Origin: Streptomyces sp. A1277 | GTDB taxonomy: Bacteria > Actinomycetota > Actinomycetes > Streptomycetales > Streptomycetaceae | NCBI RefSeq assembly: GCF_004795015.1 | Contig: NZ_SSBI01000011.1 | Coordinates: 62,001-126,000, forward strand | Reading direction: 5' to 3' | Length of the DNA: 64,000 bases | Shown: in pieces, positions 29,691-39,290 of the stretch | How positions within the stretch are numbered: position 1 is the stretch's first letter | How the letters are laid out: each line of letters opens with the position of its first letter | Notes under the pieces: generated by a model | Told to the model about the DNA's origin: nothing | What the model saw: only the letters and a program-made list of their open reading frames with translations | The model's database searches: none | Translations under genes and position numbers: made by a program

Positions 29691-32600
29691 CTACCCATCG
29701 GACTGCTTGCCACCCGATCGAGTGCCCGCCGCGGCCCCCGCCTTGACGCCACCGGGCGGTGCGGCGCCCGCACCCTTGCCGCCCGCCGCCGGGGTCTCGA
29801 AGGACTCCAACGCCTCCAGCACGTCCTGGACACGGGAGATCTCGGTGTTGATGTCCGCGCGCCGGCGCACCAGCACATCGAGCTCGCGCCGGCCCTCGTC
29901 CACCGTCCGCTTGGCCTCCGCCTCGGCGTCCGCCCGCAGCTTCTCGGCCTCGCGCACCAGGCTGGCCTTCTTCTGCTCGGCCTCCTTCAGCAGCGACTCG
30001 GCCCGCTTCACGGCGGCGATCCGGACCTTGCTCGCCTCCGCGTTCGCGTCCGCCAGCAGCTCCTTGGCCTTGGCCGCGGCCTCCTCGCGCTGCTCGGTCG
30101 CCGCCTTCATCAGGTTGTCGACGCGCTCGCCGGCCGTCTTCATCTGCTCGGACGTCTCGCGCCGTGCCCGGTCGTGCAGCTCCGTGATCTCGCTCTCCAG
30201 ACGGGCCCTCAGCTCCTCGGCCCGCTCCCGGATCTGGGTCGCGTCCCGGCGCGCGCCGACCAGCAGCTCGTCCGCGTCCGCCCGGGCCCGCTCCACGAGC
30301 CCATTGCCCTCGACGGTCGCCTCGGAAGTGATCCGCACGGCCTCCTTGCGCGCCGCGCCGACCATCGTGTCGGCCTGCTCCTCGGCCTCCGTGGCGGCGC
30401 GCAGCGCCTCCTCCTGGGCCTTGTTGACGAGCTGGTCCGCCTGCTCGGCCGCGTCGGCCCGGCGCTTGGACGCCGCCTCGCGCGCCTCGTCCAGCAGCCG
30501 GTCCGCCTCCTGGCGCGCCTCGGCCCGCATCTGCTCGGCCGCCGCCTCCGCTTCGGTGCGCAGCCGCTCCGACTCCTCGCGGGTGCGCGCCGCGTGCTCC
30601 TGCGCCGAACCCACGGCGGCCGCCGCCTCCGCGCGCATCCGCTCCGCGTCGCCCGCCGCCTCGTCGCCGACCCGGGCCGCCTGCCGCTCCGCCTCGGTGC
30701 GCAGCCGCTCCGCCTCCGCGGTCGCCTCGGTCACCAGCAGGTCGGCCCGGGCCGCGGCCTCGGTCCGCATCCGGTTGGCGTCCTCGCGGGCCTCCGCCCG
30801 GCTGCGCGCCGCGTCCTGCTCGGCGGACGCGAGCGCGTCGGACGCCTCCGTACGCATCCGCTGGCTGTACTCGGCGGTGTCGGCGCGCAGCCGTTCGGAC
30901 TCCGCGATCGCCTCGGAGACCGTACGCTCGGCCATCGCCTTCGCGGCGTCCGTCTCCTCCCGCGCCACCTCGCGGATACGGGAGGCGTCCTCGCTCGCCC
31001 GCTCCCGCTCCGCGTGCGCGTCGGCCCGGAGCCGGTCGGCCTCCTCCTGCGCCTCGCTCTTCGTCCGCTCCGCGACGTGCTCCGCGGTGGACCGCAGCCC
31101 GGCGATCTCCGCCTCGGCCTGCTCCTGGAGCCCGCTGACCGCGTCCCGCACCTGCTGGGCGGTCTGCTCGGCCGCCGCGACCAGCTCGGCCGCCCGGGTC
31201 TCCGCCTCGCCGGTCAGGCGCTGCGCCTCGGCCTGCGCCTCCTCGACCCGCTTGCGCGCCGAGGCGAGCAGCTCCTCGCTCTGCTCGCGGGCCCGCTCGC
31301 GCTCCTGGTTCGCCTCGGTGCGGGCCGCGTCGAGGGTCTCCTCCGCCTCGCGCCGGCGCCGGTTGGCCTCCTCCTGGGCGGCGGCCAGCGCCTCGGCGGC
31401 CTCCGTACCGACCCGCTCGGCGGCGGCCGCGGCCTCCGACCGCACCCGGTCGGCGGTCTCCTGCGCCTCGGTCTTCAGCCGCTCCGCCTCGGCGGCGGCC
31501 TCGCTGCGCAGCCGTACGGCGACCGACTCGGCCTCCGCACGGGACTGCGAGGCGTCCGCCGCGGCCTCGTCGCGCAGCCGCTGGGCCTCGGCCTCGGCCT
31601 GCTCCTGGAGGGTGCGCAGCCGTTCCGCGGCCTCCGCGCGCAGCCGCTCGGACTCCTCGTTGGTCTCGCGCCGGATGCGGTCCGCCTCGGCACGCGCCTC
31701 GCCGAGCGCCTGCTCGGCGGCGGCGACCCGGGTCTCGGCCTCGGTGCGCAGCCGGGTCAGCTCCTCGGCCGCCTCCGCCTGCCGGGCGGCGACCGCGCGC
31801 TCGGTCTCCTCGCGCAGCTCGGACGCCGCCTGCTCGGCCGCGTCCGCCGTCGACTGCGCCTGCTCCTCGGACTCCGTACGCAGCTGCTCGGCCTCGGCAC
31901 GGGCCCGGTCCAGGGCCTCCTCGGCCTGCTTGCGCAGGGCGGCCGCGCGCTCGGCGGCCTCACCGCGGACCCGCTCGCTCTCGGTGGTCGCGGCGCCGCG
32001 CAGCTCCTCCGCGTCGGCCTTCGCCTTCGCCAGCAGCTCCTCGGCGGTCTTCGCGCCCTCCTCGATCTGCTGAAGGGCCTCGCGGCGGGCCTCGCCCCGA
32101 ATCCGCTCGCCCTCCGCGACCGCCTCGGCCCGCAGCTGCTCGGCCTCGCCGCGCAGCCGGCGCGCCTCCTCCTGGAGCTCGACCGTCTTGGCCCGGTACT
32201 CCTTGGTGTCGTCCTTGGCCGCGCCCTTGAGCTGGTCGGCCTGCTCGGCGGCCTCGCCGCGCAGCCGGTCCGCCTCGGCCTCCGCCTCGCGGCGGATGCG
32301 CTCGGCCTCCTCGCCCGCGGCCCGGGTGGTCGACTGCGCGTCCTCGGACGCCTTGGTCAGCACCTCCTCGGCGGACCTGGCCGCCTTGGCGAGCTGGGCC
32401 GCGGCGTCCTCGGCGGCGGCGGTGCGGGCGGCCTCGGCCGCCTCGGCGCGCAGCCGCTCGGCCTCGGCGCGGGCGTCCGCGAGGGCCTGCTCGGCCTCCG
32501 CCTTGAGGGTTTCCGCCTCCTTGGTGGCCTCGCCGACCAGCCGGGCGATCTCCGTCTTCGCGGTACGGGTGCGCTGCTCGTTCTGCGACTCGGCGCCTGC

Positions 32601-33488
32601 CAGCCGCTTGACCGCGGCCTCCTTGGCCTCGGCGAGGACCTTCTCGGCCTCCAGCCTGGCTTCGCGCAGCTGGGTCCCGGCCTCCTGCATGCGCTGCTCG
32701 GCGGCCCGGTTCAGCTCGGCGGTCTGCTGCCGCGTCTGCTCGGTCTCGGCGGTCGTCGTCAGCCGCAGCTGCTCGGCGTGGCTGGTCGCCTCCTGGGCCT
32801 GGCCGGCCGCCACGCTGAGCATCCGCTCGGCGTCCTTGCGGGCCCGCAGCAGGATCGACTCCGCCTCGGCGCGGGCGGATTCGGCCTCCGCGCCGACGCG
32901 CTGACGCGTCTCATCGGACAGCCGGGCGGCCTCGGCCCGGGCGGCGGACAGCGCCTGCTCGGCCTCGGCCCGGGACTCCTCCATCAGGCGGCGGGCCTGC
33001 GACTCGGTCCTGGCCCGCAGCTGCTCGGCCCACGCCACGTTCTCGTTGACGTGGGACTCGACGGTCTGGCGGCGCTCGGCCAGCTCCCGGTCCAGCTGCT
33101 GGCGCCGCTGCACCGCCTCGTTGTGCAGCTCGGCCTGGAGCCGGGCCTGGTGCTCCGCGTGCTCCTGGAGGATGCGCTGCGTCTGCGCGCGGGCGTCGCG
33201 CAGCTCGCGCTCGGCGTCGGTGCGCAGCTGCTCGGCCTGGATCTGGGCGTTGCGGAGCATCTGCTCCGCCTGGTAGCCGATGTCCGCGCTGTCGTAGGCG
33301 GGACGGGTCGCCAGACTGCGCCGCGCCTCGTGCAGCTTGGCGCGCAAGACCTCGACCTGGTAGCCGAGGTCCTCGGCGTGCTGGACGGCCTTCTCCCGGT
33401 CGGTCTTCAGCCGCTCCATCTCGGCTTCGAACCGCGAGAGATGGTCGTCTTCAGCCCGGTGGCTCTCCTGGCGTTCGTAGCCCCGCAC
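29691..33488 (-). CDS. scy: Scy, giant coiled-coil organiser of the hyphal tip
   Basis: 1265 residues, almost wholly Ala/Glu/Arg/Gln. N-terminal part (RLKTDREKAVQHAEDLGYQVEVL, seen by EDLGYQVEVLRAKLHEARR) is heptad-based; most of the rest repeats phrases such as EEAERIRREAEAEADRLR and EQLRTEAE in a long-period (51-residue in the literature) pattern. The C-terminus (TEISRVQDVLEALESFETPAAGG) departs from the pattern. It is the scaffold that recruits DivIVA and the Tat, ParA and FilP partners to establish new tips. Start: GTG 33488 (RGYERQES). The coding strand shows extreme G/C skew, which makes very long false frames on the other strand. Confidence 0.94.
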   Translation of the reverse strand: MRGYERQESHRAEDDHLSRFEAEMERLKTDREKAVQHAEDLGYQVEVLRAKLHEARRSLATRPAYDSADIGYQAEQMLRNAQIQAEQLRTDAERELRDARAQTQRILQEHAEHQARLQAELHNEAVQRRQQLDRELAERRQTVESHVNENVAWAEQLRARTESQARRLMEESRAEAEQALSAARAEAARLSDETRQRVGAEAESARAEAESILLRARKDAERMLSVAAGQAQEATSHAEQLRLTTTAETEQTRQQTAELNRAAEQRMQEAGTQLREARLEAEKVLAEAKEAAVKRLAGAESQNEQRTRTAKTEIARLVGEATKEAETLKAEAEQALADARAEAERLRAEAAEAARTAAAEDAAAQLAKAARSAEEVLTKASEDAQSTTRAAGEEAERIRREAEAEADRLRGEAAEQADQLKGAAKDDTKEYRAKTVELQEEARRLRGEAEQLRAEAVAEGERIRGEARREALQQIEEGAKTAEELLAKAKADAEELRGAATTESERVRGEAAERAAALRKQAEEALDRARAEAEQLRTESEEQAQSTADAAEQAASELREETERAVAARQAEAAEELTRLRTEAETRVAAAEQALGEARAEADRIRRETNEESERLRAEAAERLRTLQEQAEAEAQRLRDEAAADASQSRAEAESVAVRLRSEAAAEAERLKTEAQETADRVRSEAAAAAERVGTEAAEALAAAQEEANRRRREAEETLDAARTEANQERERAREQSEELLASARKRVEEAQAEAQRLTGEAETRAAELVAAAEQTAQQVRDAVSGLQEQAEAEIAGLRSTAEHVAERTKSEAQEEADRLRADAHAERERASEDASRIREVAREETDAAKAMAERTVSEAIAESERLRADTAEYSQRMRTEASDALASAEQDAARSRAEAREDANRMRTEAAARADLLVTEATAEAERLRTEAERQAARVGDEAAGDAERMRAEAAAAVGSAQEHAARTREESERLRTEAEAAAEQMRAEARQEADRLLDEAREAASKRRADAAEQADQLVNKAQEEALRAATEAEEQADTMVGAARKEAVRITSEATVEGNGLVERARADADELLVGARRDATQIRERAEELRARLESEITELHDRARRETSEQMKTAGERVDNLMKAATEQREEAAAKAKELLADANAEASKVRIAAVKRAESLLKEAEQKKASLVREAEKLRADAEAEAKRTVDEGRRELDVLVRRRADINTEISRVQDVLEALESFETPAAGGKGAGAAPPGGVKAGAAAGTRSGGKQSDG

Positions 33489-33729
33489 TGCGCGGTCCCA
33501 TCCTTCCCCGAGCTCTCAACTCTTTCCCCAGGCTCTCAACTTCGTTCGAGCAGGGGATGCTACTGAGCAGGGGAGACCCCAACCCTGGTCGCACACTCCG
33601 AACGAGTACCGTCCGCCGGTGAACGGCCCCCCGGGGAATGGTGACAGATCAACGGCTGAGGACGCGGCGCGGCCCCGACCCGGCCCCGGCCCGGAACAGC
33701 CCACTCTACCGGGCCGGGTATCCCTCGGG

Positions 33730-34158
33730 TCAGTGCTCCGTCTTCGCCGTGACCAGTTCGGTGAGGACCCCGTGGCAGTCCTTGGGGTGCAGGAAGGTGA
33801 TCCGGGACCCCATCGACCCCGTCCTGGGCTCGTCGTACAGCACCCTGACGCCCTTCTCGCGGATGTCCGCGGAGTCCGCGTCCACGTCCGCCGTACCGAA
33901 GGCGATGTGGTGGACGCCCTCCCCGTTCTTGGCCAGCCATTTGCCCACGGCGGAGTCCTCGCGGGTCGGTTCGAGGAGCTGGAGGTAGGAGGCGCCGCCG
34001 TCGGACGTATCGTTGATCTTGAGCATGGCCTCCCGCACGCCCTGCTCCTCGTTGATCTCCGAGTGGAAGACCTCGAACCCGTAGGTCGAGCGGTAGAACT
34101 CGACGGTCTTGTCGAGGTCGAAACAGGCGATCCCGATGTGGTCGATTCGCGTCAGCAT
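33730..34158 (-). CDS. mce: Methylmalonyl-CoA epimerase
   Basis: Converts (2S)- and (2R)-methylmalonyl-CoA, linking propionyl-CoA carboxylase and the mutase. 142 residues in the vicinal-oxygen-chelate fold. Metal ligands fit H7 (RIDHIGIA), a His in GVHHIAFG and E in the C-terminal GVLTELV. It is divergent from the thiolase gene over 134 bp that contain a TACAT-TC-ATGTA palindrome. MeaB, the mutase chaperone, is two genes away. Confidence 0.93.
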   Translation of the reverse strand: MLTRIDHIGIACFDLDKTVEFYRSTYGFEVFHSEINEEQGVREAMLKINDTSDGGASYLQLLEPTREDSAVGKWLAKNGEGVHHIAFGTADVDADSADIREKGVRVLYDEPRTGSMGSRITFLHPKDCHGVLTELVTAKTEH

Positions 34159-34292
34159 GGCACCAGTGCAGCGCGCGGCGGGTGGTTACGCAACGTGCGC
34201 GCGATCACACTCGTGGCCGGATGACGGGGGCGGTACCGCTCAGTACATTCATGTAAACCCTCGTTCACTCCTATTCCAAGGGGCTGTGCCTC

Positions 34293-35495
34293 ATGTCAGG
34301 AACGACCGGCACCACTTCCGTGATCGTCGCGGGCGCCCGGACGCCCATGGGCCGGCTCCTCGGCTCCCTCAAGAGCTTCTCCGCGGCCGACCTCGGCGGC
34401 TTCGCCATCAAGGCGGCGCTGGACCGGGCCGGCATCGGAGGCGACCAGGTCGACTACGTGATCATGGGCCAGGTGCTCCAGGCCGGCGCCGGCCAGATCC
34501 CGGCCCGCCAGGCCGCGGTCAAGGCCGGCATCCCGATGAACGTCCCCGCGCTCACCGTCAACAAGGTGTGCCTCTCCGGGCTCGACGCCATCGCCCTGGC
34601 CGACCAGCTGATCCGCGCCGGCGAGTTCGACGTCGTCGTGGCCGGCGGCCAGGAGTCCATGACGAACGCCCCGCACCTGCTCCCGAAGTCCCGCGAGGGC
34701 CACAAGTACGGCGCGATCGAGATGCTCGACTCCATGGCGTACGACGGTCTGACCGACGCCTACGAGAACATCCCGATGGGCGAGTCCACCGAGAAGCACA
34801 ACACCCGCCTCGGCCTGGACCGCGCCGCCCAGGACGAGATCGGCGCCCTCTCCCACCAGCGCGCGGCCGCGGCCCAGAAGAACGGCCTGTTCGAGGCCGA
34901 GATCACCCCGGTCGAGATCCCGCAGCGCAAGGGCGACCCGGTCCTCTTCTCCAAGGACGAGGGCATCCGCCCCGAGACGACCGTCGAGTCCCTCGGCAAG
35001 CTGCGCCCGGCCTTCGCCAAGGACGGCACGATCACGGCGGGCACCTCCTCGCAGATCTCCGACGGCGCCGCCGCGGTCGTCGTCATGAGCAAGGCCAAGG
35101 CCCAGGAGCTGGGCCTGGAGTGGATCGCCGAGATCGGCGCCCACGGCAACGTGGCGGGCCCGGACAACTCGCTGCAGTCGCAGCCGTCGGGCGCGATCCG
35201 GCACGCGGTGCGGAAGGAGGGCATCGGCGTCGAGGACCTCGACCTCATCGAGATCAACGAGGCGTTCGCGGCCGTCGCCGTCCAGTCCATGAAGGACCTC
35301 GGCGTCACCTCGGAGAAGGTCAACGTCAACGGCGGCGCCATCGCGCTCGGCCACCCCATCGGGATGTCCGGCGCCCGCGTGGTCCTGCACCTGGCGCTGG
35401 AGCTGAAGCGGCGCGGCGGCGGCACCGGCGCGGCGGCCCTGTGCGGCGGCGGCGGCCAGGGCGACGCCCTGATCCTGCGCGTTCCGGGCAAGTAG
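34293..35495 (+). CDS. Acetyl-CoA C-acetyltransferase (thiolase)
   Basis: 400 residues, type II biosynthetic-like thiolase. Catalytic residues: C93 ([15 protein letters not shown], nucleophile), H354 ([16 protein letters not shown]) and C384 ([12 protein letters not shown]). Condenses two acetyl-CoA to acetoacetyl-CoA, or runs in reverse; this supplies 3-hydroxybutyryl-CoA dehydrogenase and the ethylmalonyl-CoA route in Streptomyces. Followed 43 bp later by meaB, probably in one transcript. Confidence 0.93.
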   Translation: MSGTTGTTSVIVAGARTPMGRLLGSLKSFSAADLGGFAIKAALDRAGIGGDQVDYVIMGQVLQAGAGQIPARQAAVKAGIPMNVPALTVNKVCLSGLDAIALADQLIRAGEFDVVVAGGQESMTNAPHLLPKSREGHKYGAIEMLDSMAYDGLTDAYENIPMGESTEKHNTRLGLDRAAQDEIGALSHQRAAAAQKNGLFEAEITPVEIPQRKGDPVLFSKDEGIRPETTVESLGKLRPAFAKDGTITAGTSSQISDGAAAVVVMSKAKAQELGLEWIAEIGAHGNVAGPDNSLQSQPSGAIRHAVRKEGIGVEDLDLIEINEAFAAVAVQSMKDLGVTSEKVNVNGGAIALGHPIGMSGARVVLHLALELKRRGGGTGAAALCGGGGQGDALILRVPGK

Positions 35496-35538
35496 TACGC
35501 GGTACACGGACGACACGCAGCGAGGAAACGGAGCGGTG

Positions 35539-36498
35539 ATGGTGGATGTCCCCACCCTGGTGGAGCAGGCGCGTGCGGGCAGGCCGCGGGCCGTGGCGCG
35601 GCTCGTCTCGCTGGTGGAGGGGGCCTCGCCGCAGCTGCGCGAGGTGATGGCGGCCCTGGCACCGCTGGCGGGCAACGCCTACGTCGTCGGCCTGACCGGT
35701 TCGCCGGGCGTCGGCAAGTCGACGTCGACGTCGGCGCTCGTCTCCGCCTACCGGCGGCAGGGCAAGCGGGTCGCCGTCCTCGCCGTCGACCCGTCCTCGC
35801 CGTTCTCCGGCGGCGCGCTGCTCGGCGACCGGGTGCGGATGTCGGACCACGCGTCCGACCCGGGCGTCTACATCCGCTCCATGGCGACCCGCGGCCACCT
35901 CGGCGGCCTCGCCTGGGCGGCGCCGCAGGCGATCCGGGTGCTGGACGCGGCGGGCTTCGACGTGGTCCTGGTGGAGACCGTGGGCGTCGGCCAGTCCGAG
36001 GTGGAGATCGCCTCCCAGGCCGACACCTCGGTCGTCCTGCTCGCCCCCGGCATGGGCGACGGCATCCAGGCGGCCAAGGCCGGAATCCTGGAGATCGGCG
36101 ACGTGTACGTGGTGAACAAGGCCGACCGGGACGGGGCGGACGCCACCGCCCGCGAGCTCAACCACATGCTGGGTCTCGGGGAGTCCCGGGGCCCCGGCGA
36201 CTGGCGGCCGCCGATCGTGAAGACGGTCGCCGCCCGGGGCGAGGGCGTCGACGAGGTGGTCGAGGCCCTGGAGAAGCACCGGGCGTGGATGGAGGAGCGC
36301 GGGGTCCTGGGCGAGCGGCGCGCGGCCCGCGCCGCCCGCGAGGTCGAGACGATCACGGTCACCCGGCTCCGCGAGCGCATCGGCAGCCTGCACGGCGACC
36401 GCCGCCTCGGCGCGCTGGCCGAGCGCATCGTCGCCGGCCGGCTCGACCCGTACGCGGCGGCCGACGAGCTGGTGGCGGAGCTGACCGGCGAGAGCTGA
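35539..36498 (+). CDS. meaB: MeaB-type G-protein chaperone of methylmalonyl-CoA mutase
   Basis: 319 residues. A GTPase that gates adenosylcobalamin loading and protects the B12 mutase. Walker A GSPGVGKS(T) in VGLTGSPGVGKSTSTS, then VLAVDPSSPFSGGALLGDRVRM, the switch region VETVGVGQSE, and the base motif NKAD. The C-terminal helices form the dimer arm. ATG 35539 has GGAG 5 nt before it; GTG 35536 and GTG 35542 are near alternatives. The mutase genes themselves are not adjacent. Followed by a very strong terminator. Confidence 0.93.
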   Translation: MVDVPTLVEQARAGRPRAVARLVSLVEGASPQLREVMAALAPLAGNAYVVGLTGSPGVGKSTSTSALVSAYRRQGKRVAVLAVDPSSPFSGGALLGDRVRMSDHASDPGVYIRSMATRGHLGGLAWAAPQAIRVLDAAGFDVVLVETVGVGQSEVEIASQADTSVVLLAPGMGDGIQAAKAGILEIGDVYVVNKADRDGADATARELNHMLGLGESRGPGDWRPPIVKTVAARGEGVDEVVEALEKHRAWMEERGVLGERRAARAAREVETITVTRLRERIGSLHGDRRLGALAERIVAGRLDPYAAADELVAELTGES

Positions 36499-36518
36499 CG
36501 GGTCCTCGGCGGGGCCCG

Positions 36519-36564
36519 GGGCCTTCTTCGGGCGCGGCGTGCGGGCCGCGCCCGAAGAAGGCCC
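36519..36564 (+). terminator. Terminator after meaB, 20-bp perfect stem
   Basis: Arms at 36519-36538 and 36545-36564 pair perfectly over 20 bp (first arm begins GGGCCTTCTTCGGG) around the 6-nt loop GTGCGG and are followed by TTTTGCG. This is the longest stem in the window and a near-classical intrinsic terminator. Confidence 0.9.
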
Positions 36565-36681
36565 TTTTGCGTTGTCGCGGCGTCAGCGGGCTGCGGCCGG
36601 AGGAAGCCCTTTTGTATTGACGCGGCGTCAGCGGGCTGCGGCCGGAGAGGGCCTGGCCCTTGCGTGCTGACGCAGCGTCAG
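36561..36681. repeat. Tandem 45-bp repeat with recurring TGACGCnGCGTCA palindrome
   Basis: Two copies of about 45 bp (36561-36605, 36606-36650) are nearly identical; a third, degenerate copy follows. The second copy contains TGACGC-G-GCGTCA (36618-36630) and the third CTGACGC-A-GCGTCAG (36667-36681), both perfect palindromes around one base; the first copy has one mismatch. The repeat starts on the 3' arm of the terminator, so it may have grown from it. It ends 104 bp before the kinase gene. Confidence 0.75.
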
Positions 36682-36784
36682 TGCCCCGCGGAGACCGCGG
36701 TGTTCGCGTACGTACCCCCTTCCTTCCGGCCGTGGCAGGATGATCGGCGGTCACGTGTCATGAGCACCAGGGGGGAAGTGGCGC

Positions 36785-39262
36785 ATGCTCGGTCCGCTCC
36801 GCGAGGACTCGCCCAGGACGATCGGCCCGTACACGATCCGGGCCCGGCTGGGCGCGGGCGGCATGGGCGAGGTCTTCCTCGGCGACCGCGGCGACGGCAC
36901 CGGGCCCGCCGCCGTCAAGACCGTCCGCCGCGACGTGGCCCAGGACCCCGGCTTCCGCAGCCGCTTCCGCCGCGAGATCACCGTCGCCCGGTCCGTCACA
37001 GGGCCCCACCTCGCCCCGCTGCTCGACGGGGACGCCGACGCCGAGGTGCCCTGGCTGGCCACCGCGTACGTGGCGGGGCCGACGCTCTCCGCCGCCGTGC
37101 GCGGGGCGGGCGCGATGGGCGAGGCCGAGGTGCGGATGCTGGGCGCCGGGATCGCCCGCGCCCTGGCGGCCGTGCACGCGGCGGGGATCGTCCACCGCGA
37201 CGTGAAGCCGGGCAACGTCATGCTCGCCGCAGACGGCCCCCGCCTCATCGACTTCGGCATCGCCCGGGACGCCGGCGCCACCCCGCTCACCACCACCAGC
37301 CGGATGGTCGGCAGCCCCGCCTTCATGTCCCCGGAACACGTGGCGGGCAGCGGACGCGTCGTGCCCGCGTCCGACGTCTTCTGCCTGGCCTCGGTGCTCT
37401 GCTTCGCCGCCACCGGGCGCGACCCGTTCGGCGACGGGCCCGTGGCCGCCGTCCTCTACCGCGTCAAGTACGTCGAGGCCGACCTCGCCGACGTGCCGGA
37501 CGCCCTGCGCGCGGTCCTGGAGACCTGCCTGACCGCCGACCCGGCCGCCCGCCCCACCGCCGCCGACCTCGCCGAACGCCTCGCGCCCGGCGCCGCCGCC
37601 GACTGGCCCGCCCCGGTCGCCGGGCAGATCGCGGAGTACGGACGCGAACTGGCCCGGGCCGCCGCGCCGGCCGGGCCGCTGCTCCCCGGCTACACGCCCA
37701 CCCAGGCGGTGACGGAGAGCCCGGCGGCGGCGCACCAACTGCCCACCCGGGGTACAGATTTCGCCCCGGGCATCCACATCGCCCCCACGCAGGGCCCCGG
37801 CCTCCCGGCACCCGCCGGCCGCCGCCCGAGGCGGGCCCTGGGCGCCGCCCTCGCCGCACTGATCGTGCTGGGCGCGGCCACCGGCGGATACCTGGCCTGG
37901 CGTGACCGAGGCAGCGGCCCCGCCGGGGCATCACCCGGGTCCGCCGCCACCATCGTGGCGGGCGTGGACGAGAACGGCGGCCCGGACGCGTCCGGCAGCG
38001 TCCCGTACGGGCGTGACGTGCGGCCCCAGGGGTGGACGAAGGCGTGGAAGGGGAAGTTCTCCGGCAGCCCAGTCGGCTGTTCCGCGGGGCGCGATGTGGT
38101 GGTGTGCCGGATGGTGGACGGGACGTACGAGGCGTTGTCCGCGGCCGACGGCCACCGGATGTGGACGCTGGACACCGGGCAGTCCTCCCGTTCGGCGGGC
38201 TGGGGGCCGCGCGGGCAGTTCTTCATGCCGGCGGGTGCCACGCGCCCCACCGTGTACGACGACATCGTCCTGCTGGCCGCGGGCTCCCGGCTCCAATCGG
38301 TGGATGCCCGGACGGGCAAGGTCCGCTGGGAGTCCAGGTCGGGAGGGGCACACGGTCTGGACAGCGCCCCGGTCGTTGCCGGCGGTCTGGTCTTCGCCGC
38401 CACCACGTCCGCGCCCGAAGGGGCGGAGCTCGCCGCGTACGACCTCGCGACGGGCGCCGAAAAATGGCGCGAACCGCTCGCACCAGAGGGCATATCCAAT
38501 GCCCAGAAGGGCAATTTCTGGCCGGTCGCCACCGATGGCGAGGTGCTGTACGCGGTCGGTGCGGACGCGCCGAGGGCGTTCCGGCCGAAGGACGGCGAAC
38601 TGCTGGGCACCGCTGGCGGGGAGGCCGTGCAGGGCGCCGGGTCTCCCACGAACTCGGGGTGCGGGCACCTTCGGCTGTGGGGGGCATCCGCGTTCTGCGC
38701 GGCGAGCGTCACCAACGACGACGATCCCTCGGGCTTCGGCGAGGACATGGTCCTGCTGAGGTTTGCGGCGGGGAGCCTCAAGGAGCAGGGCAGGGTGCCG
38801 TTGGAGTCCGGGCTGGCGGCCGGGGCCGCCCTGACCGCGCTCGACGACCGGGTGATCGTACTCCGCAGGGGCGACGGGTACGTGGAGAGCGTGCCCGACG
38901 AGATCGTCGTCGTGGGGCGGGGCAACGGCCAGGCCCTGAGCCGTTTCCCGCTCGACGGGGAGCAGGAGCCGGGGATGAGCAATCCGGTCTCGAACCCCCT
39001 GATCGTTGCCGACACGGTCGTCTGGGCGGACAGCACGACGCTGTACACGGTCCCGATCCACCCCGACGGAACCCTGGGGTCCCTGGTCCGGACCGAGCTT
39101 CCGGGCGCTCCGGGGCCGAGCGGGACGCCCACGTACGACTCCGTCACCAACGGCATCGATCTGGAAAGCGAACTGCTCGACCCCCAGGTGCTGCCGGTCG
39201 GCGGGGTCGTGCACGTCGTCTACGACGACGGCACCACGGTCTCCGTGCCGCTGCCCCAGTAA
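36785..39262 (+). CDS. Receptor-like Ser/Thr protein kinase with extracellular PQQ-like propeller
   Basis: 825 residues. Hanks kinase domain at 15-270: glycine loop GAGGMGEVFL, K45 (AAVKTV), catalytic HRDVKPGN (D139), DFGIA (D156), activation loop GSPAFMSPEH. A membrane helix spans about 351-371. The extracellular part (about 400-825) has repeats like LSAADGHRMWTLDTG, VDARTGKVRWESR and YDLATGAEKWREPL, typical of PQQ/pyrrolo-quinoline-like beta-propeller blades, so it probably senses a ligand or wall component; no PQQ enzyme residues are claimed. Start: ATG 36785 after GGGGGGAAG. Directly followed by a paralogue. Confidence 0.92.
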   Translation: MLGPLREDSPRTIGPYTIRARLGAGGMGEVFLGDRGDGTGPAAVKTVRRDVAQDPGFRSRFRREITVARSVTGPHLAPLLDGDADAEVPWLATAYVAGPTLSAAVRGAGAMGEAEVRMLGAGIARALAAVHAAGIVHRDVKPGNVMLAADGPRLIDFGIARDAGATPLTTTSRMVGSPAFMSPEHVAGSGRVVPASDVFCLASVLCFAATGRDPFGDGPVAAVLYRVKYVEADLADVPDALRAVLETCLTADPAARPTAADLAERLAPGAAADWPAPVAGQIAEYGRELARAAAPAGPLLPGYTPTQAVTESPAAAHQLPTRGTDFAPGIHIAPTQGPGLPAPAGRRPRRALGAALAALIVLGAATGGYLAWRDRGSGPAGASPGSAATIVAGVDENGGPDASGSVPYGRDVRPQGWTKAWKGKFSGSPVGCSAGRDVVVCRMVDGTYEALSAADGHRMWTLDTGQSSRSAGWGPRGQFFMPAGATRPTVYDDIVLLAAGSRLQSVDARTGKVRWESRSGGAHGLDSAPVVAGGLVFAATTSAPEGAELAAYDLATGAEKWREPLAPEGISNAQKGNFWPVATDGEVLYAVGADAPRAFRPKDGELLGTAGGEAVQGAGSPTNSGCGHLRLWGASAFCAASVTNDDDPSGFGEDMVLLRFAAGSLKEQGRVPLESGLAAGAALTALDDRVIVLRRGDGYVESVPDEIVVVGRGNGQALSRFPLDGEQEPGMSNPVSNPLIVADTVVWADSTTLYTVPIHPDGTLGSLVRTELPGAPGPSGTPTYDSVTNGIDLESELLDPQVLPVGGVVHVVYDDGTTVSVPLPQ

Positions 39263-39290
39263 CCCCCGCACGGACCGAGGAGTTCGCACA

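Noticed and set aside
29662..33566. Two overlapping open frames of 803 and 1130 codons opposite scy
   Set aside because: They mirror the repetitive Ala/Glu/Arg codons of scy and give Ser/Arg/Ala- or Leu/Gly/Arg-only sequences without any domain.
34244..34255. TACAT-TC-ATGTA between epimerase and thiolase genes
   Set aside because: The arms are only 5 bp and could occur by chance; noted in the epimerase entry but not called a site.
36359..36754. Minus-strand frame with a 15-residue repeat (SGRSPLTPRQ...)
   Set aside because: It overlaps the end of meaB and the 45-bp tandem repeat, which explains its repeats; no start signal.
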